From: CAZYEI01 sp964646425
GTDB taxonomy: Bacteria; Bacillota_I; Bacilli_A; RFN20; JAISJY01
Reading direction: 5' to 3'
DNA length: 49,202 nt
NCBI GenBank assembly: GCA_964646425.1
Contig: CAZYEI010000007.1
Location: forward strand, 1-49,202
Shown: in pieces, positions 25,532-34,746 of the stretch
How the letters are laid out: every line of letters starts with the position of its first letter
Numbering within the stretch: position 1 is the first letter of the stretch
The notes under the pieces: model-generated
Told to the model about the DNA's origin: nothing
The model's input: only the letters and a program-made list of their open reading frames with translations
Databases searched by the model: none
Made by a program: the position numbers and the translations under genes

Positions 25532-26617
25532 ATGAAAAATGTTGCAATTTATGGTGGTGCCTTTGATCCAATTCATAATGGACATATTGCAATAATTCAA
25601 GAACTTATAAAAAATAAGGAGATGGATGAAGTTTGGATCATGCCTACTAGAGTTTCTAGATGGAAAAATGATGCTGCTCCATCCTCTTTGCGTTTAAAAT
25701 GCATAAATAAAGTTATTGAAAATTTTAATAATGTTCATTTAAAAACAAATGAAATTGAAAGCAATAAAAAAATAATCTATACAATAGATACTATCGAAGA
25801 ATTATATAATGAATATGAAGATATAAATTTTTATTTTGTAATTGGCTATGACCAATTAGCAAAATTAAATAAATGGAAAGAGATTGATAAATTATCAAAT
25901 TTAGTGAAATTTTTAGTAGTAGGTAGGCCTTTAATTGAGTTTCATGAAAATAACTGCATAAAATATCATTGTAGGTTGCTTAATTTTGAGGGACCTGATA
26001 TTTCAAGTTCAAAATTCAGAGAGACATTAGACTTATCATTATTGCCAAAATGCATTCATAATATTTTATGGGCTGAGCCATATTATTATCAAGAAAAATT
26101 AAAAAAAATATTAACTGAAAAACGATATTTACATTCAATATCTACAATGAATTTAGCAAAAAATATTGCAAAAGCAAACGGATTTGATATTTCTCATGCA
26201 AGTATTGCTGCTTTACTTCATGATTGTGCAAAAGAAATACCAGAAGAATTAGAAAATGAAATTATGAATAATCACTTTAAAAAAATAAATAACATCCCTA
26301 AAGCTATTAAACATCAATTTACTGGCTATATTTTAGTAGAAGATTTATTTAATATTAAAGACAAGATGATAAAACAAGCAATCTTATATCATACTACTGC
26401 CAATAAAGAAATGACATGGCTTGATAAAATAGTTTATGTTTGTGATAAGATAGAACCATTGAGAGGTTATGATTCTAATTGGATGATTAATGAATGTTTA
26501 AAAGACTTAAATCGTGGTTTTATTATAGTTTTAAAAGAAAATTTATCTTTTTTAGAAAAAAAACATGTGCCAAATGATTTTGAATGGACTCAAGAGGCAA
26601 TTAAATATTATTTATAG
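25532..26617 (+). CDS. nadD: Fused NadD (nicotinate-nucleotide adenylyltransferase) and YqeK (HD hydrolase)
   Basis: Two neighbouring B. subtilis genes are one 361-residue protein here. Residues 1 to about 190 are NadD, which makes deamido-NAD from NaMN and ATP: GGAFDPIHNGH at 8-18 is the nucleotidyl-transfer motif and the second motif reads ISSSKFRE. From about 195 to 361 is YqeK, an HD-domain Ap4A hydrolase: H in YLHSISTMNLA, the HD pair in LLHDCAKE, and ILYHTT. NadD and YqeK fusions are known in mycoplasmas. It starts two bases after yhbY, and rsfS follows in the usual order. Confidence 0.94.
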   Translation: MKNVAIYGGAFDPIHNGHIAIIQELIKNKEMDEVWIMPTRVSRWKNDAAPSSLRLKCINKVIENFNNVHLKTNEIESNKKIIYTIDTIEELYNEYEDINFYFVIGYDQLAKLNKWKEIDKLSNLVKFLVVGRPLIEFHENNCIKYHCRLLNFEGPDISSSKFRETLDLSLLPKCIHNILWAEPYYYQEKLKKILTEKRYLHSISTMNLAKNIAKANGFDISHASIAALLHDCAKEIPEELENEIMNNHFKKINNIPKAIKHQFTGYILVEDLFNIKDKMIKQAILYHTTANKEMTWLDKIVYVCDKIEPLRGYDSNWMINECLKDLNRGFIIVLKENLSFLEKKHVPNDFEWTQEAIKYYL

Positions 26618-26629
26618 GAGAGTTGATTT

Positions 26630-26980
26630 ATGAAAGAATTAGAAACAATTGTTAAATTAATAGATGATAAAAAGGGCTTTAATATTGTTGTTATTAACGT
26701 AGAAGAAGTTACTCCATTAGGTAAATATTATGTTATAGCTTCTTGCAAAAACGAAAGACAAACAAGAAGTCTAGCAGATGAAATTGAAGATTCATTATAT
26801 GCCAATAATTTTCCTTTTCATCATATTGAAGGAAGAAATGGTGATGGTAAATGGATGCTAGTAGATGCTGAAGACGTTGTTGTTCATTTATTTACTGAAG
26901 ATGAAAGAGAAAAATATAAATTAGAAAAATTATGGGGTGATTTACCTCATTTAGATGTAGCCAAATTAATAGGAGAGTAA
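26630..26980 (+). CDS. rsfS: Ribosomal silencing factor RsfS
   Basis: RsfS binds uL14 on the 50S subunit and blocks joining when nutrients are scarce (116 aa, normal). Family blocks are the GKYYVIAS strand, TRSLADEIED, the HHIEGRNGDGKWMLVDAEDVVVHLF core and EKLWGD near the end. It follows nadD-yqeK by 12 bases. Confidence 0.96.
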   Translation: MKELETIVKLIDDKKGFNIVVINVEEVTPLGKYYVIASCKNERQTRSLADEIEDSLYANNFPFHHIEGRNGDGKWMLVDAEDVVVHLFTEDEREKYKLEKLWGDLPHLDVAKLIGE

Positions 26981-26987
26981 TTGTTTT

Positions 26988-27764
26988 ATGAAATATAATT
27001 ATCATACTCACGTAAATATGACACCACATGCATTAAGCTCTATTGAAGAGTATGTTCTTAAAGCAATTGAAAAGGGCTATGAATCAATTGGTTTTTCTGA
27101 TCATGTACCTTCCTTAAAAGGAAGACGTAATAGAATGACAATTGAAGATTTTTATACAAGATATTTAATTGAAATTGAAGATGCAAGAAAAAAATATGGT
27201 CATTTAATTAAAATTTATGCAGGACTAGAAGTAGAATACGAACCAGAATTTTTAAATTATCATAAATTTCTACGTAAAAAATTAGATTTTTTAATCTTAG
27301 GACAACATGAAATGAAAATAAATGGTGTAATGCAAACATGCTATAAGAATGTAACATCCGAATTCATTAAAAACTATGTTAAATTTGTAATCGAAGGCTT
27401 AGAAACAGGTTTATACGCTATTTTAGCTCATCCAGAGCTTTTTAGAGTAGGGAATGGATTCAAATGGGGGAAAGTAGAAATTGAGGCTGCTAATCGATTA
27501 ATTGATGCTTGTATAAATAACAATGTATATCTAGAAATGAATGCTAATGGTTTAAGATTCCATTATAATACAGAATCTAATGATGAAATAGAAAAATATG
27601 GTTATCCTTATATTCCGTTTTGGAAAATTGTTAAAGAAAAAAATGCAAAAGTAATTATCTCTGATGATGCACATAGTATTAATGATTTTGCTGATAATAA
27701 AACTAATAGAGTAGAGGATATTGCTAAATCGTTAAGTTTAGATTATTTAAACATAAAGATATAA
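26988..27764 (+). CDS. PHP-domain phosphatase, histidinol-phosphatase-like
   Basis: This 258-residue PHP-domain protein carries metal ligands in NYHTHVN (about 3-9), GFSDHVP (about 34-40), GLEVEYE, LGQHEM, LAHPELF and a late ISDDAH. It resembles HisK-type histidinol phosphatases. No other histidine biosynthesis gene is in the window, so a different phosphomonoester is equally possible. It starts eight bases after rsfS, so is probably the last gene of that operon. Confidence 0.85.
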   Translation: MKYNYHTHVNMTPHALSSIEEYVLKAIEKGYESIGFSDHVPSLKGRRNRMTIEDFYTRYLIEIEDARKKYGHLIKIYAGLEVEYEPEFLNYHKFLRKKLDFLILGQHEMKINGVMQTCYKNVTSEFIKNYVKFVIEGLETGLYAILAHPELFRVGNGFKWGKVEIEAANRLIDACINNNVYLEMNANGLRFHYNTESNDEIEKYGYPYIPFWKIVKEKNAKVIISDDAHSINDFADNKTNRVEDIAKSLSLDYLNIKI

Positions 27765-28093
27765 ATAATTACCATATTTCTACTAAAACAAAACTAAAAA
27801 GTAAATAAATAGTACAAAAGTGTTGATTCGCGAGTAAAAATCAGTAATTATTAATTATAAATGTGCTTAATATAATTTTATTACTTTAATCTTATTTTAC
27901 TAAAAAGTAATATGTGAATAGTTGTGCCTTAATTTCTAACGCTATATGAATTTTATATATTTGAGAAAGTAAAATACTATAATGAAAGTTTATTAAATTA
28001 AATGAAAAAAGACCTTTAAATTGGTCTTTTTTATATACATTATTTGGTTCGCATAATAAATGTTATGTTAGATAAAACATATATTTATATAAT
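27765..28093. other. 329-base gene-free stretch with a terminator
   Basis: Apart from the terminator at 28005-28032, I see no gene, tRNA or riboswitch here. It separates two convergent operons. Confidence 0.5.
28005..28032. terminator. Bidirectional terminator
   Basis: The stem AAAAAAGACC (28005-28014) / GGTCTTTTTT (28023-28032) has A/T tracts on both strands. It can end the rsfS-PHP transcript and the ABC transporter transcript. Confidence 0.85.
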
Positions 28094-28831
28094 TTATTCT
28101 TTAATTAATTGTATTAATAATTTACCTAATAATTCAAAAAAACTCGATAGAACAATTATTAATATTGCTATTGCTATAATTGCTGCTATATTATTTTCAT
28201 ATCTATAAGTGTGAATTAAAAATCCTAGACCTTTTAATCTTGTTGATCCAGTTAATGTTTCTGCCATAACTTCTACTTTAAATGATAATGTAGCACTACT
28301 AATGAATGCTGTAATTAAACTTCTCTTTATCATTGGAAACGTGAATAAGAAATAATTTTTCAATGAATTATAATTATCTAATTTATTTATCATTTTTAAT
28401 TCTGAATCGATATTTTTATATCCTTCTAATATTGATTGATAAATAATTGGAAAACTAATAATAAATACAATATAATATGGTGCTTTATTAAAGCCAATAA
28501 TCATTATAAAAATAATAATAAATGAAACCGTAGGAATTGCCCTTAAACAGGCAAAAAATGGTTTAAATACATCTTCAATTTTGTTTGATTTTGCTGCTAT
28601 TGTAGCAAAAATTAATCCTATGATGAAAGAAATTACAAATGAAATTATTGTTCTATATAATGTTTGATATATATCTATATATATTGTACTAGATTTAAAT
28701 AACGTTATTAAAGCTTTAATAACATCAATTGGACTAGGAATGATAAGAGGATTACCAATATAAAAATATATGATAATCCATCCTATAATTAATAATAATA
28801 TTCCTAATAAAATATATATTTTTTTCTTCAT
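28094..28831 (-). CDS. ABC transporter permease (NitT/TauT type)
   Basis: This 245-residue inner-membrane permease has about six helices. The first periplasmic loop has LIIPSPIDVIKAL, and an early coupling region contains the LRAIPTVSFI segment typical of SsuC/TauC/ThiX permeases. The EAA-like loop is degenerate (EGYKNIDSELKMINKLDNYNSLKNYF), which is where the ATPase should dock. It overlaps the binding-protein gene by one base (TAATG), so the two are translationally coupled. No ATPase gene lies beside it; a shared ATPase elsewhere is likely. Substrate unknown. Confidence 0.88.
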   Translation of the reverse strand: MKKKIYILLGILLLIIGWIIIYFYIGNPLIIPSPIDVIKALITLFKSSTIYIDIYQTLYRTIISFVISFIIGLIFATIAAKSNKIEDVFKPFFACLRAIPTVSFIIIFIMIIGFNKAPYYIVFIISFPIIYQSILEGYKNIDSELKMINKLDNYNSLKNYFLFTFPMIKRSLITAFISSATLSFKVEVMAETLTGSTRLKGLGFLIHTYRYENNIAAIIAIAILIIVLSSFFELLGKLLIQLIKE

Positions 28832-29880
28832 TAATCTGTTAAATATTGTGAATCAGCTGGTACAGTCATTCCAAGTGCTGTATAGTATCCACTTACTTTT
28901 GAAATTAACGATTCATTTGTATAATCTAAATAGCCTAATCCAACAGAATTATTATCTTTCAAGACGTTAAATGCAGCTCCTGAAGCAATTCCAATACGTT
29001 CTTTTTGTGATGTTTGATCCCCTAGCGTTTCAATACGTTCTTTAGCTAATAAAGGATTTTTAGTAATTTCATCAATATTATTTTTTACATTATTTAATAC
29101 ATCTAATACTTCATTCTTTTTATTTTCAAATGCTGAATTTTTAACAAAAACTGCAGCTCCTGAAATAATTGAATTAGGATTTTTCTTAGCAAATTCTTCT
29201 TGTATATTCAAATATTTACTTCCTTTACTATTAGTAGCACAATCTTTATTCGACATCATTGCAAACATTACTGGTTCAGCCATAAATACATAATCAACAT
29301 TTGTTAATCCATTATCTAAGGCAAAAGCTCCACTACAAGCAATTGGACTTGTATCAGCTACTCCTGAAACATATTCTGTTATTTCAATATCACTAAATAA
29401 ATAATTGAATAATTTATCGGGAGTTTGATTTTTACCAAAAGAAATTATTGTATCACCATTTTCCATAATTCCATTATCATCATTTCCTGTGCTATAAACA
29501 AAATAATTTCCAAATGTTAATGTTGCTGCCATCTTATATTCAGCACCTTTAGCAATAGCATTCATTCCACCAATTGTATCCACTACTACAATATCATATG
29601 TTCCAGCATTCATTGCAGCAATTATATTAGTTGGAGTAGTATTTGTTTCATAATTTTTATCATGCAAATAATTTAAAAATGCTAATGTTGGAGCTCCCGT
29701 TGGTGTAATAATTTTCAATTCAGTATTTTTCTTAAAATCATTAACAGAATTACTTAAAATAGATGATGTTGAATTTGAAGATGAATTGTTGGTGTTATTA
29801 ATAGAACTTGATTGACCATTATTGCTACAGGCAACCAATGTTGCAATCGCAAAAATATTTAATAATAAACTTTTTTTCAT
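28831..29880 (-). CDS. ABC transporter substrate-binding lipoprotein (NMT1/TauA-like)
   Basis: This 349-residue lipoprotein has a signal peptide ending LVAC (Cys18) and a Ser/Asn-rich tether (about 19-45). The periplasmic-binding fold then starts LKIITPTGAPTLAF. The DIVVVDTIGG and AEPV segments match the NitT/TauT-type binding proteins that partner SsuC-like permeases. The ligand is not evident; aliphatic sulfonates, thiamine precursors or other small organics are all possible. GAGAGGT precedes the ATG. It is the promoter-proximal gene of the pair and is divergent from a Crp/Fnr regulator. Confidence 0.88.
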   Translation of the reverse strand: MKKSLLLNIFAIATLVACSNNGQSSSINNTNNSSSNSTSSILSNSVNDFKKNTELKIITPTGAPTLAFLNYLHDKNYETNTTPTNIIAAMNAGTYDIVVVDTIGGMNAIAKGAEYKMAATLTFGNYFVYSTGNDDNGIMENGDTIISFGKNQTPDKLFNYLFSDIEITEYVSGVADTSPIACSGAFALDNGLTNVDYVFMAEPVMFAMMSNKDCATNSKGSKYLNIQEEFAKKNPNSIISGAAVFVKNSAFENKKNEVLDVLNNVKNNIDEITKNPLLAKERIETLGDQTSQKERIGIASGAAFNVLKDNNSVGLGYLDYTNESLISKVSGYYTALGMTVPADSQYLTD

Positions 29881-29908
29881 AAATATTACCTCTCTTTATT
29901 GCAGATTT

Positions 29909-29951
29909 ATTATATCTATTTTATAATATTAAATATGTAACAAATGTTACA
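29909..29951. promoter_or_regulatory. Divergent promoters with a shared Crp/Fnr-type operator
   Basis: TGTAACA-AA-TGTTACA (29936-29951) is a near-perfect palindrome of the Crp/Fnr type. On the minus strand, TATAAT (29914-29909) predicts a start near 29902, placing the palindrome centre at -41.5, the class II activator position. On the plus strand, TTGCAG (29899-29904), 17 bases and TATAAT (29922-29927) predict a start near 29934, so the palindrome covers about +3 to +18, fitting self-repression. All starts are predictions. Confidence 0.72.
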
Positions 29952-29975
29952 AAAATTAATTTTATGAGGTGTGTT

Positions 29976-30581
29976 ATGAATATTTATGATTTTTTTTCTA
30001 AAGATTTCTTAAATAACTATTCATTTGTTAGATATTATTCTCGACAAAATGTTATTGCTATAGAAGGAAGCGAATGTAAATACATAGGATTTATCGATGA
30101 TGGTAACATTGAAATATCCACTATTTCGTATCAAAATAAGGAAGAAATAATTAATGTTTTAAGTAAAAACCAATTTTTTGGTAATAATTTACTTTTTGCA
30201 TCTAAAAATATATTTTTAGGAACTGTAATCGCCAAATCTCAAACAAGAATAAGATTCTTTACAAAAGATAATTTTTTAGTTTTATTGGAAAATAAAGATT
30301 TTTTAATGGCATATTTAGAATTTATATCTGACGAATCGATACAAACCAAAAATCAAGCCAAATTATTAGCACATAAAAATATTAGAGATCGCATTATGTT
30401 TTATTTGAAAGAAGAAGTTAGAAATAAAAATAATAATTATATTTATATACAATCAATAACTACTCTTTCTTCTATTTTATCTTTACCACGTCCATCGGTA
30501 TCTAGAGAAATAAAAAGAATGTGCAATGATGGATTAATTGAATATAAAGATAAAAAAATATTTTTATTTAATAATTTATAG
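29976..30581 (+). CDS. Crp/Fnr-family transcriptional regulator
   Basis: This 201-residue protein has an N-terminal cyclic-nucleotide-like beta barrel (about 20-110), a dimer helix (about 110-135) and a C-terminal winged helix-turn-helix with SILSLPRPSVSREIKRMCNDGLIEYKD, where the recognition helix holds the usual RPSVSRE-type sequence. The barrel lacks the R and S of the cAMP pocket, and only one Cys lies in the N-terminal part, so neither cAMP nor an Fnr iron-sulfur cluster is suggested; the signal is unknown. ATG 29976 follows GAGGTG; the ATG at 29964 contains that site. It probably controls the divergent transporter. Confidence 0.88.
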   Translation: MNIYDFFSKDFLNNYSFVRYYSRQNVIAIEGSECKYIGFIDDGNIEISTISYQNKEEIINVLSKNQFFGNNLLFASKNIFLGTVIAKSQTRIRFFTKDNFLVLLENKDFLMAYLEFISDESIQTKNQAKLLAHKNIRDRIMFYLKEEVRNKNNNYIYIQSITTLSSILSLPRPSVSREIKRMCNDGLIEYKDKKIFLFNNL

Positions 30582-30586
30582 AAAAT

Positions 30587-30636
30587 AAAAAGTTTTCGTA
30601 AAATCACTTTTTTTGTGAAATTACGAAAACTTTTTT
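30587..30636. terminator. Long bidirectional terminator between the regulator and deoB
   Basis: The outer stem AAAAAGTTTTCGTAA / TTACGAAAACTTTTTT and the inner TCAC / GTGA form one long hairpin with A and T tracts on either side, serving both convergent genes. Confidence 0.88.
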
Positions 30637-31810
30637 ATAAAATATTTTTACCTAATAAATCGTCATCATTAAGGCCGAAATTAGCAGCAATTGTTGCTCC
30701 AATATTAGCAAAAGTTTCTCCTTTTTCAAGTAATTTACCTTTTTTAAATGAAGGAGAATATAAAATTAATGGTACTTCCTCTCTTGTATGATCGGATCCT
30801 GGAGCAGTTGGATCGTTCCCATGATCTGCTGTTAAAATTAATAAGTCATTATCTTTTAAATTATCAATTAATTGAGCTAATTGATTATCGAATTCTTCTA
30901 AGCATTTAGCGTATCCTAAAACGTTTCTTCTATGACCATATTCCATATCAAAATCAACCAAATTAACAAAACATAATCCAGTAAAATCTCTATTTTGAAT
31001 AATATCTAATGTTTTATTCATTCCATCAAAGTTAGAAATTGTTTTATTACTTTCACAGATTCCTTTATTATTAAATATATCAGCAATTTTTCCTATTGAA
31101 ATAACATCATAACCATTATTTTTTAATAAATCTAAATACGTATTTTTAGTAGGAGATAAAGCATAATCATGTCTCTTTGAAGTTCGTTTAAAATTATCTT
31201 TATTTGTACCTATAAATGGTCTAGCAATAATTCTACCAACTTTCCATTCTTCTTTCATTGTAATTTCACGAGCGATTTCACAGAATTCATATAACTTTTC
31301 AACTGGAACAATTGCTTCATTAACAGCAATTTGTAATACAGAATCACTTGATGTGTAAACAATTAATTCATTAGTTCTTAATTGTCTTTCACCATATTCT
31401 TTAATTATTTCAGTTCCACTAGCAGATTTGTTTCCAATAATTTTATGACCAGTTCTTTTTTCTAATTCAGCAATTAATTCATTTGGAAAACCTGTATCAG
31501 TAAATGTTTTAAATGGTACTTGAGTATTTATTCCCATCATTTCCCAATGTCCTGTCATTGTATCTTTTCCATTACTTTTTTCACTTAATCTTCCAACATA
31601 TCCAATAAAATTATTTGCAGGTTTAATGCCAATATAATTATCTAAATGTCCAAAGCCAAGTTTTTCAATGGCTGGCATTTTTAACCCGTTTACAGATTTG
31701 TCAATGTTTTTAGCAGTATTAGCAATTGTATCACCAAATTTTTCTTTATCAATAGCATGACCAACACCAAATGAATCTAAAACAATTGTAAAAATTCTCT
31801 TATATTTCAT
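30635..31810 (-). CDS. deoB: Phosphopentomutase
   Basis: This interconverts ribose-1-P and ribose-5-P (also deoxyribose), linking nucleoside salvage to the pentose pathway (391 aa, normal). It belongs to the alkaline phosphatase superfamily: VLDSFGVGHA at the N-terminus holds the first metal ligand, DTMTGHWEMMG carries the catalytic Thr, and LTADHGNDPT with DHTREEVPL completes the metal site. It overlaps xerD by 11 bases; the xerD-deoB order is as in B. subtilis. The punA/deoD gene that often follows is not here. Confidence 0.96.
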   Translation of the reverse strand: MKYKRIFTIVLDSFGVGHAIDKEKFGDTIANTAKNIDKSVNGLKMPAIEKLGFGHLDNYIGIKPANNFIGYVGRLSEKSNGKDTMTGHWEMMGINTQVPFKTFTDTGFPNELIAELEKRTGHKIIGNKSASGTEIIKEYGERQLRTNELIVYTSSDSVLQIAVNEAIVPVEKLYEFCEIAREITMKEEWKVGRIIARPFIGTNKDNFKRTSKRHDYALSPTKNTYLDLLKNNGYDVISIGKIADIFNNKGICESNKTISNFDGMNKTLDIIQNRDFTGLCFVNLVDFDMEYGHRRNVLGYAKCLEEFDNQLAQLIDNLKDNDLLILTADHGNDPTAPGSDHTREEVPLILYSPSFKKGKLLEKGETFANIGATIAANFGLNDDDLLGKNIL

Positions 31811-32690
31811 ATTTTTTATCCCCTTTCAATTTTAAATATTTGTTTTTTATATCTTCATAGCTATTATGCATATAAATTTGAGTTGTAGAAATATCACTAT
31901 GTCCAAGTATTTTTTGTACACTTCTAAGATCAGCATTATGATTAACTAAATGCGTAGCAAATGTATGTCTTAAAGTATGAGGAGATACATTTTTTCCTAT
32001 ATTAGCTGCTTTAGCACGCTTAGTAACCATTAAATAAACATCTTCTCTACTTAGTTTATTTCCATTTCTACTCAAATATAGTATATCATTTTTAGGATTG
32101 ATTTTTAAAGCATTACGCTCATTATTTATATATAAATTCAATGCTTCAAAAGTATTTTTGCTAAAAAAAACAATCCTTTCTTTGCTTCCCTTACCAAAAC
32201 AACGAATTTTATAATTGTAAAAGTCTATTTGTTGGATTTTTAAATTAATCAATTCTGATACACGCATGCCAGTAGCATATAATAAATTTATTATTGAATA
32301 ATCTCTTTTGCCTAAAGGCTTATTTATATCGATACTTTCTAATAAATCAGTAATTTCTTGCTCAGTTAAAAAAGATGGATGATATTTATTAATTTTAGGA
32401 AGGTCTATTATATCACAAGGATTTAAAGTAATATATTTATTTTCAAGCAAAAATAAATAATAATTTCTTATTGCAATAAGATATATTTTTATTGTATTTT
32501 TACTGCAGCTAGAATAATTATAAAAAAAATTTTGTATGTCATTACTTGTAGCATTTATAGCTATTTTATTATTTTTATTTAAATAATTTATGAATGTATT
32601 TATTATTTTAATATATTGATGAAAAGTTTTAATTGAAACACTTCTATCTATAATCATATACTGTTTAAATTCATTTTCCTTAAAAACCAC
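31800..32690 (-). CDS. xerD: Tyrosine site-specific recombinase XerD
   Basis: This is the chromosome dimer-resolving recombinase acting at dif (296 aa). The N-terminal SAM-like domain (about 1-100) precedes the catalytic domain with Arg in GMRVSELINL, then HTLRHTFATHLVNHNADLRSVQKILGHSDISTTQIYMH, which holds His, Arg, His and the Tyr nucleophile. Position before deoB and overall length favour XerD over a phage integrase. The start is GTG 32690 with AAGGAG ten bases upstream; no in-frame ATG fits better. Confidence 0.93.
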   Translation of the reverse strand: MVFKENEFKQYMIIDRSVSIKTFHQYIKIINTFINYLNKNNKIAINATSNDIQNFFYNYSSCSKNTIKIYLIAIRNYYLFLLENKYITLNPCDIIDLPKINKYHPSFLTEQEITDLLESIDINKPLGKRDYSIINLLYATGMRVSELINLKIQQIDFYNYKIRCFGKGSKERIVFFSKNTFEALNLYINNERNALKINPKNDILYLSRNGNKLSREDVYLMVTKRAKAANIGKNVSPHTLRHTFATHLVNHNADLRSVQKILGHSDISTTQIYMHNSYEDIKNKYLKLKGDKKYEI

Positions 32691-32733
32691 TAAATTTCAA
32701 CTCCTTATCACTTAATTAGTATTATTTTAGTTA

Positions 32734-33897
32734 TTATTTACCATATTTTACAAGTTCTTTGCCATATTTACGATTTATTATATTAACTATTTCTTCAGTC
32801 TTTTTATCTTTAATTGTTTTATTATTATCATTTAAATCAAATGATAATTGTTCGTTTTTGGTAGTAATTTCTTCAACCTCACCTAGAGTTACACCAACCA
32901 ATCTTATCATTTCATTACTATAATTTTCATCTAATATTTTTACAGCATATTTAATAATTTCATTTTTATCATTTGATTTTTTATCCATTGTTTTTGAACG
33001 TGTTATTGATTTAAATGACGCATATTTTAATTGTAAAGTTATTGTTTTTCCTATCATATTAGATTTTTTTGCTCTATTTGAGACAGAATATGCTAATTTT
33101 CTTATTTCATCCACTATTTCATCATAATTATTAGTATTTGATACTAATGTCTGTGAATTTCCTATAGATTTACATGGTTCAGGTTCAGATTCAACTTCAG
33201 AATATTCGTTGCCATTTGCACAATTAATTAAATATTCAGTATTAATTCCTAAAATTTTTTTTAATTCATAATTATCCTTATTAGCATTTGCTAAATCACC
33301 AATTAAAAATATCCCAATTTGATTTAATTTCGGAGCTGTTTTTTTCCCTATTCCAAACATATCATTAATTGGTAGTGTCCATAATTTTGATGGTAAATCT
33401 TTTTTTCTGAAAATAGTGAAGCCAAATGGTTTTTTATAATCAGAAGCCATTTTAGCTAAAAATTTATTGTATGAAATTCCTATACTACATGATAATCCTA
33501 CTTCATTTAAGATTCGATCTTGAATTTCTTTTATTTTTTTTAATGGTTCTTTTTCATTTTTTACACTGTTTGTCATATCAACATAACATTCATCAATGCT
33601 TGCCACTTCAATAATATTACTATATTGTCTGATAATATTCAAAAATCTTTGTTGATATTCAATATATGATTTAAAATCAGATGGTAAAATTATTAAATCT
33701 TTACACAATTTTTTTGCCATATATGTTGGCATTGCACTTTTAACACCATATTTTCTAGCAATATAACATGCTGTAGAAATAACACCTCTACTTGTTGAGC
33801 TTCCAACTGCAATTGGTTTATTTTTTAAAGAAGGGTTTTTTAATTTCTCAACACTTGCAAAAAAAGCATTCATATCAACGTGAATTATTACTCTCAT
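32734..33897 (-). CDS. dinB: DNA polymerase IV (Y family)
   Basis: This translesion polymerase has 387 residues. It shows the start IIHVDMNAFFASVEK (catalytic Asp), the palm motif ASIDECYVDMT with the acidic pair, the helix-hairpin-helix IGKKTAPKLNQIGI and a little-finger domain. The last residues include EQLSFDL, a plausible beta-clamp-binding motif (QLSFDL). AAAGGAG precedes ATG 33897. I see no clear LexA box upstream. Confidence 0.95.
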   Translation of the reverse strand: MRVIIHVDMNAFFASVEKLKNPSLKNKPIAVGSSTSRGVISTACYIARKYGVKSAMPTYMAKKLCKDLIILPSDFKSYIEYQQRFLNIIRQYSNIIEVASIDECYVDMTNSVKNEKEPLKKIKEIQDRILNEVGLSCSIGISYNKFLAKMASDYKKPFGFTIFRKKDLPSKLWTLPINDMFGIGKKTAPKLNQIGIFLIGDLANANKDNYELKKILGINTEYLINCANGNEYSEVESEPEPCKSIGNSQTLVSNTNNYDEIVDEIRKLAYSVSNRAKKSNMIGKTITLQLKYASFKSITRSKTMDKKSNDKNEIIKYAVKILDENYSNEMIRLVGVTLGEVEEITTKNEQLSFDLNDNNKTIKDKKTEEIVNIINRKYGKELVKYGK

Positions 33898-33957
33898 CAA
33901 ACCACTCCTTTAATATTATTATAAGTTATTATTAAAATAAAAAAAAGCATAAAAAAT

Positions 33958-34746
33958 TTATAAATTTAATCTTAAGACTTCTGAAAGTAATAAAATAAAT
34001 TCAGAATTTGTTGGATATATTTTTTTATCATTTAATAAATTCCCAAAAATTTTTATTATATTATTATAGTTTCCTTTATCTATACATGAACGAATAGCAT
34101 TTCTAATAGATCTTTCTACACTTGAAGCTGTTGTATTATACTGTTTAGCTATTGATGGATAAACAACTTTAGTAATATTTCCTCTTAAATTATTTTTAAA
34201 AAAAACTTCCAGTATTGAAGTTCTAATATAATTAAATCCTTGAAGGTTTGGTTTAACTCCAAGATTCCTTAAAATATTTGTTACTTCTTTTTCTAAAAAA
34301 AATTTTAATTCTTCTATTTTTGTTTCATATTGTTCTAATTCGGCTTTTTTTAATCGATTATTGCTTGAATTATATCCTAAAACGCTATTTATTGCATATA
34401 TACAAGTGTCAAAACTATATGGTTTTAATAGCATATAATTTATTTGTTGATTGCTTAAATACCTAACAGTATCTTTAGTAAAAATAAAGCTTGTAATAAT
34501 AATTTTTTGAACTTTTTTTCGATATTTTTCATTAATTAAATTTATTACTTTTATTCCATCATAAATTGGTAACAATAAATCAATAATTAATATATCGATT
34601 TCACCTACATATTTTTTTATAAATTGTAAACCTTCTTTACCATTTGTTGCAGTTCCTATAATTGAAATATTATTTTCATTATTAAAATTATAGACTAAAT
34701 TAGCAAGAAATATCGAATCATTATCCATAATAAAAACATTTGTCAT
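33958..34746 (-). CDS. spo0A: Sporulation master regulator Spo0A
   Basis: This 262-residue response regulator controls entry into sporulation. The receiver domain has Asp56 (DILIIDLLLP) as phosphoacceptor, a Ser in IIITSF and Lys in LLKPY. The N-terminal acidic cluster reads MDND where B. subtilis has VDDN, so the second acid is Asn. The effector domain matches Spo0A closely: SIAKQYNTTASSVERSIRNAI (recognition helix) and the diagnostic PTNSEFI near the end. It lies downstream of spoIVB as in Bacillus, but with a strong terminator between. The ATG falls at the predicted transcription start and has no Shine-Dalgarno. Confidence 0.96.
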   Translation of the reverse strand: MTNVFIMDNDSIFLANLVYNFNNENNISIIGTATNGKEGLQFIKKYVGEIDILIIDLLLPIYDGIKVINLINEKYRKKVQKIIITSFIFTKDTVRYLSNQQINYMLLKPYSFDTCIYAINSVLGYNSSNNRLKKAELEQYETKIEELKFFLEKEVTNILRNLGVKPNLQGFNYIRTSILEVFFKNNLRGNITKVVYPSIAKQYNTTASSVERSIRNAIRSCIDKGNYNNIIKIFGNLLNDKKIYPTNSEFILLLSEVLRLNL

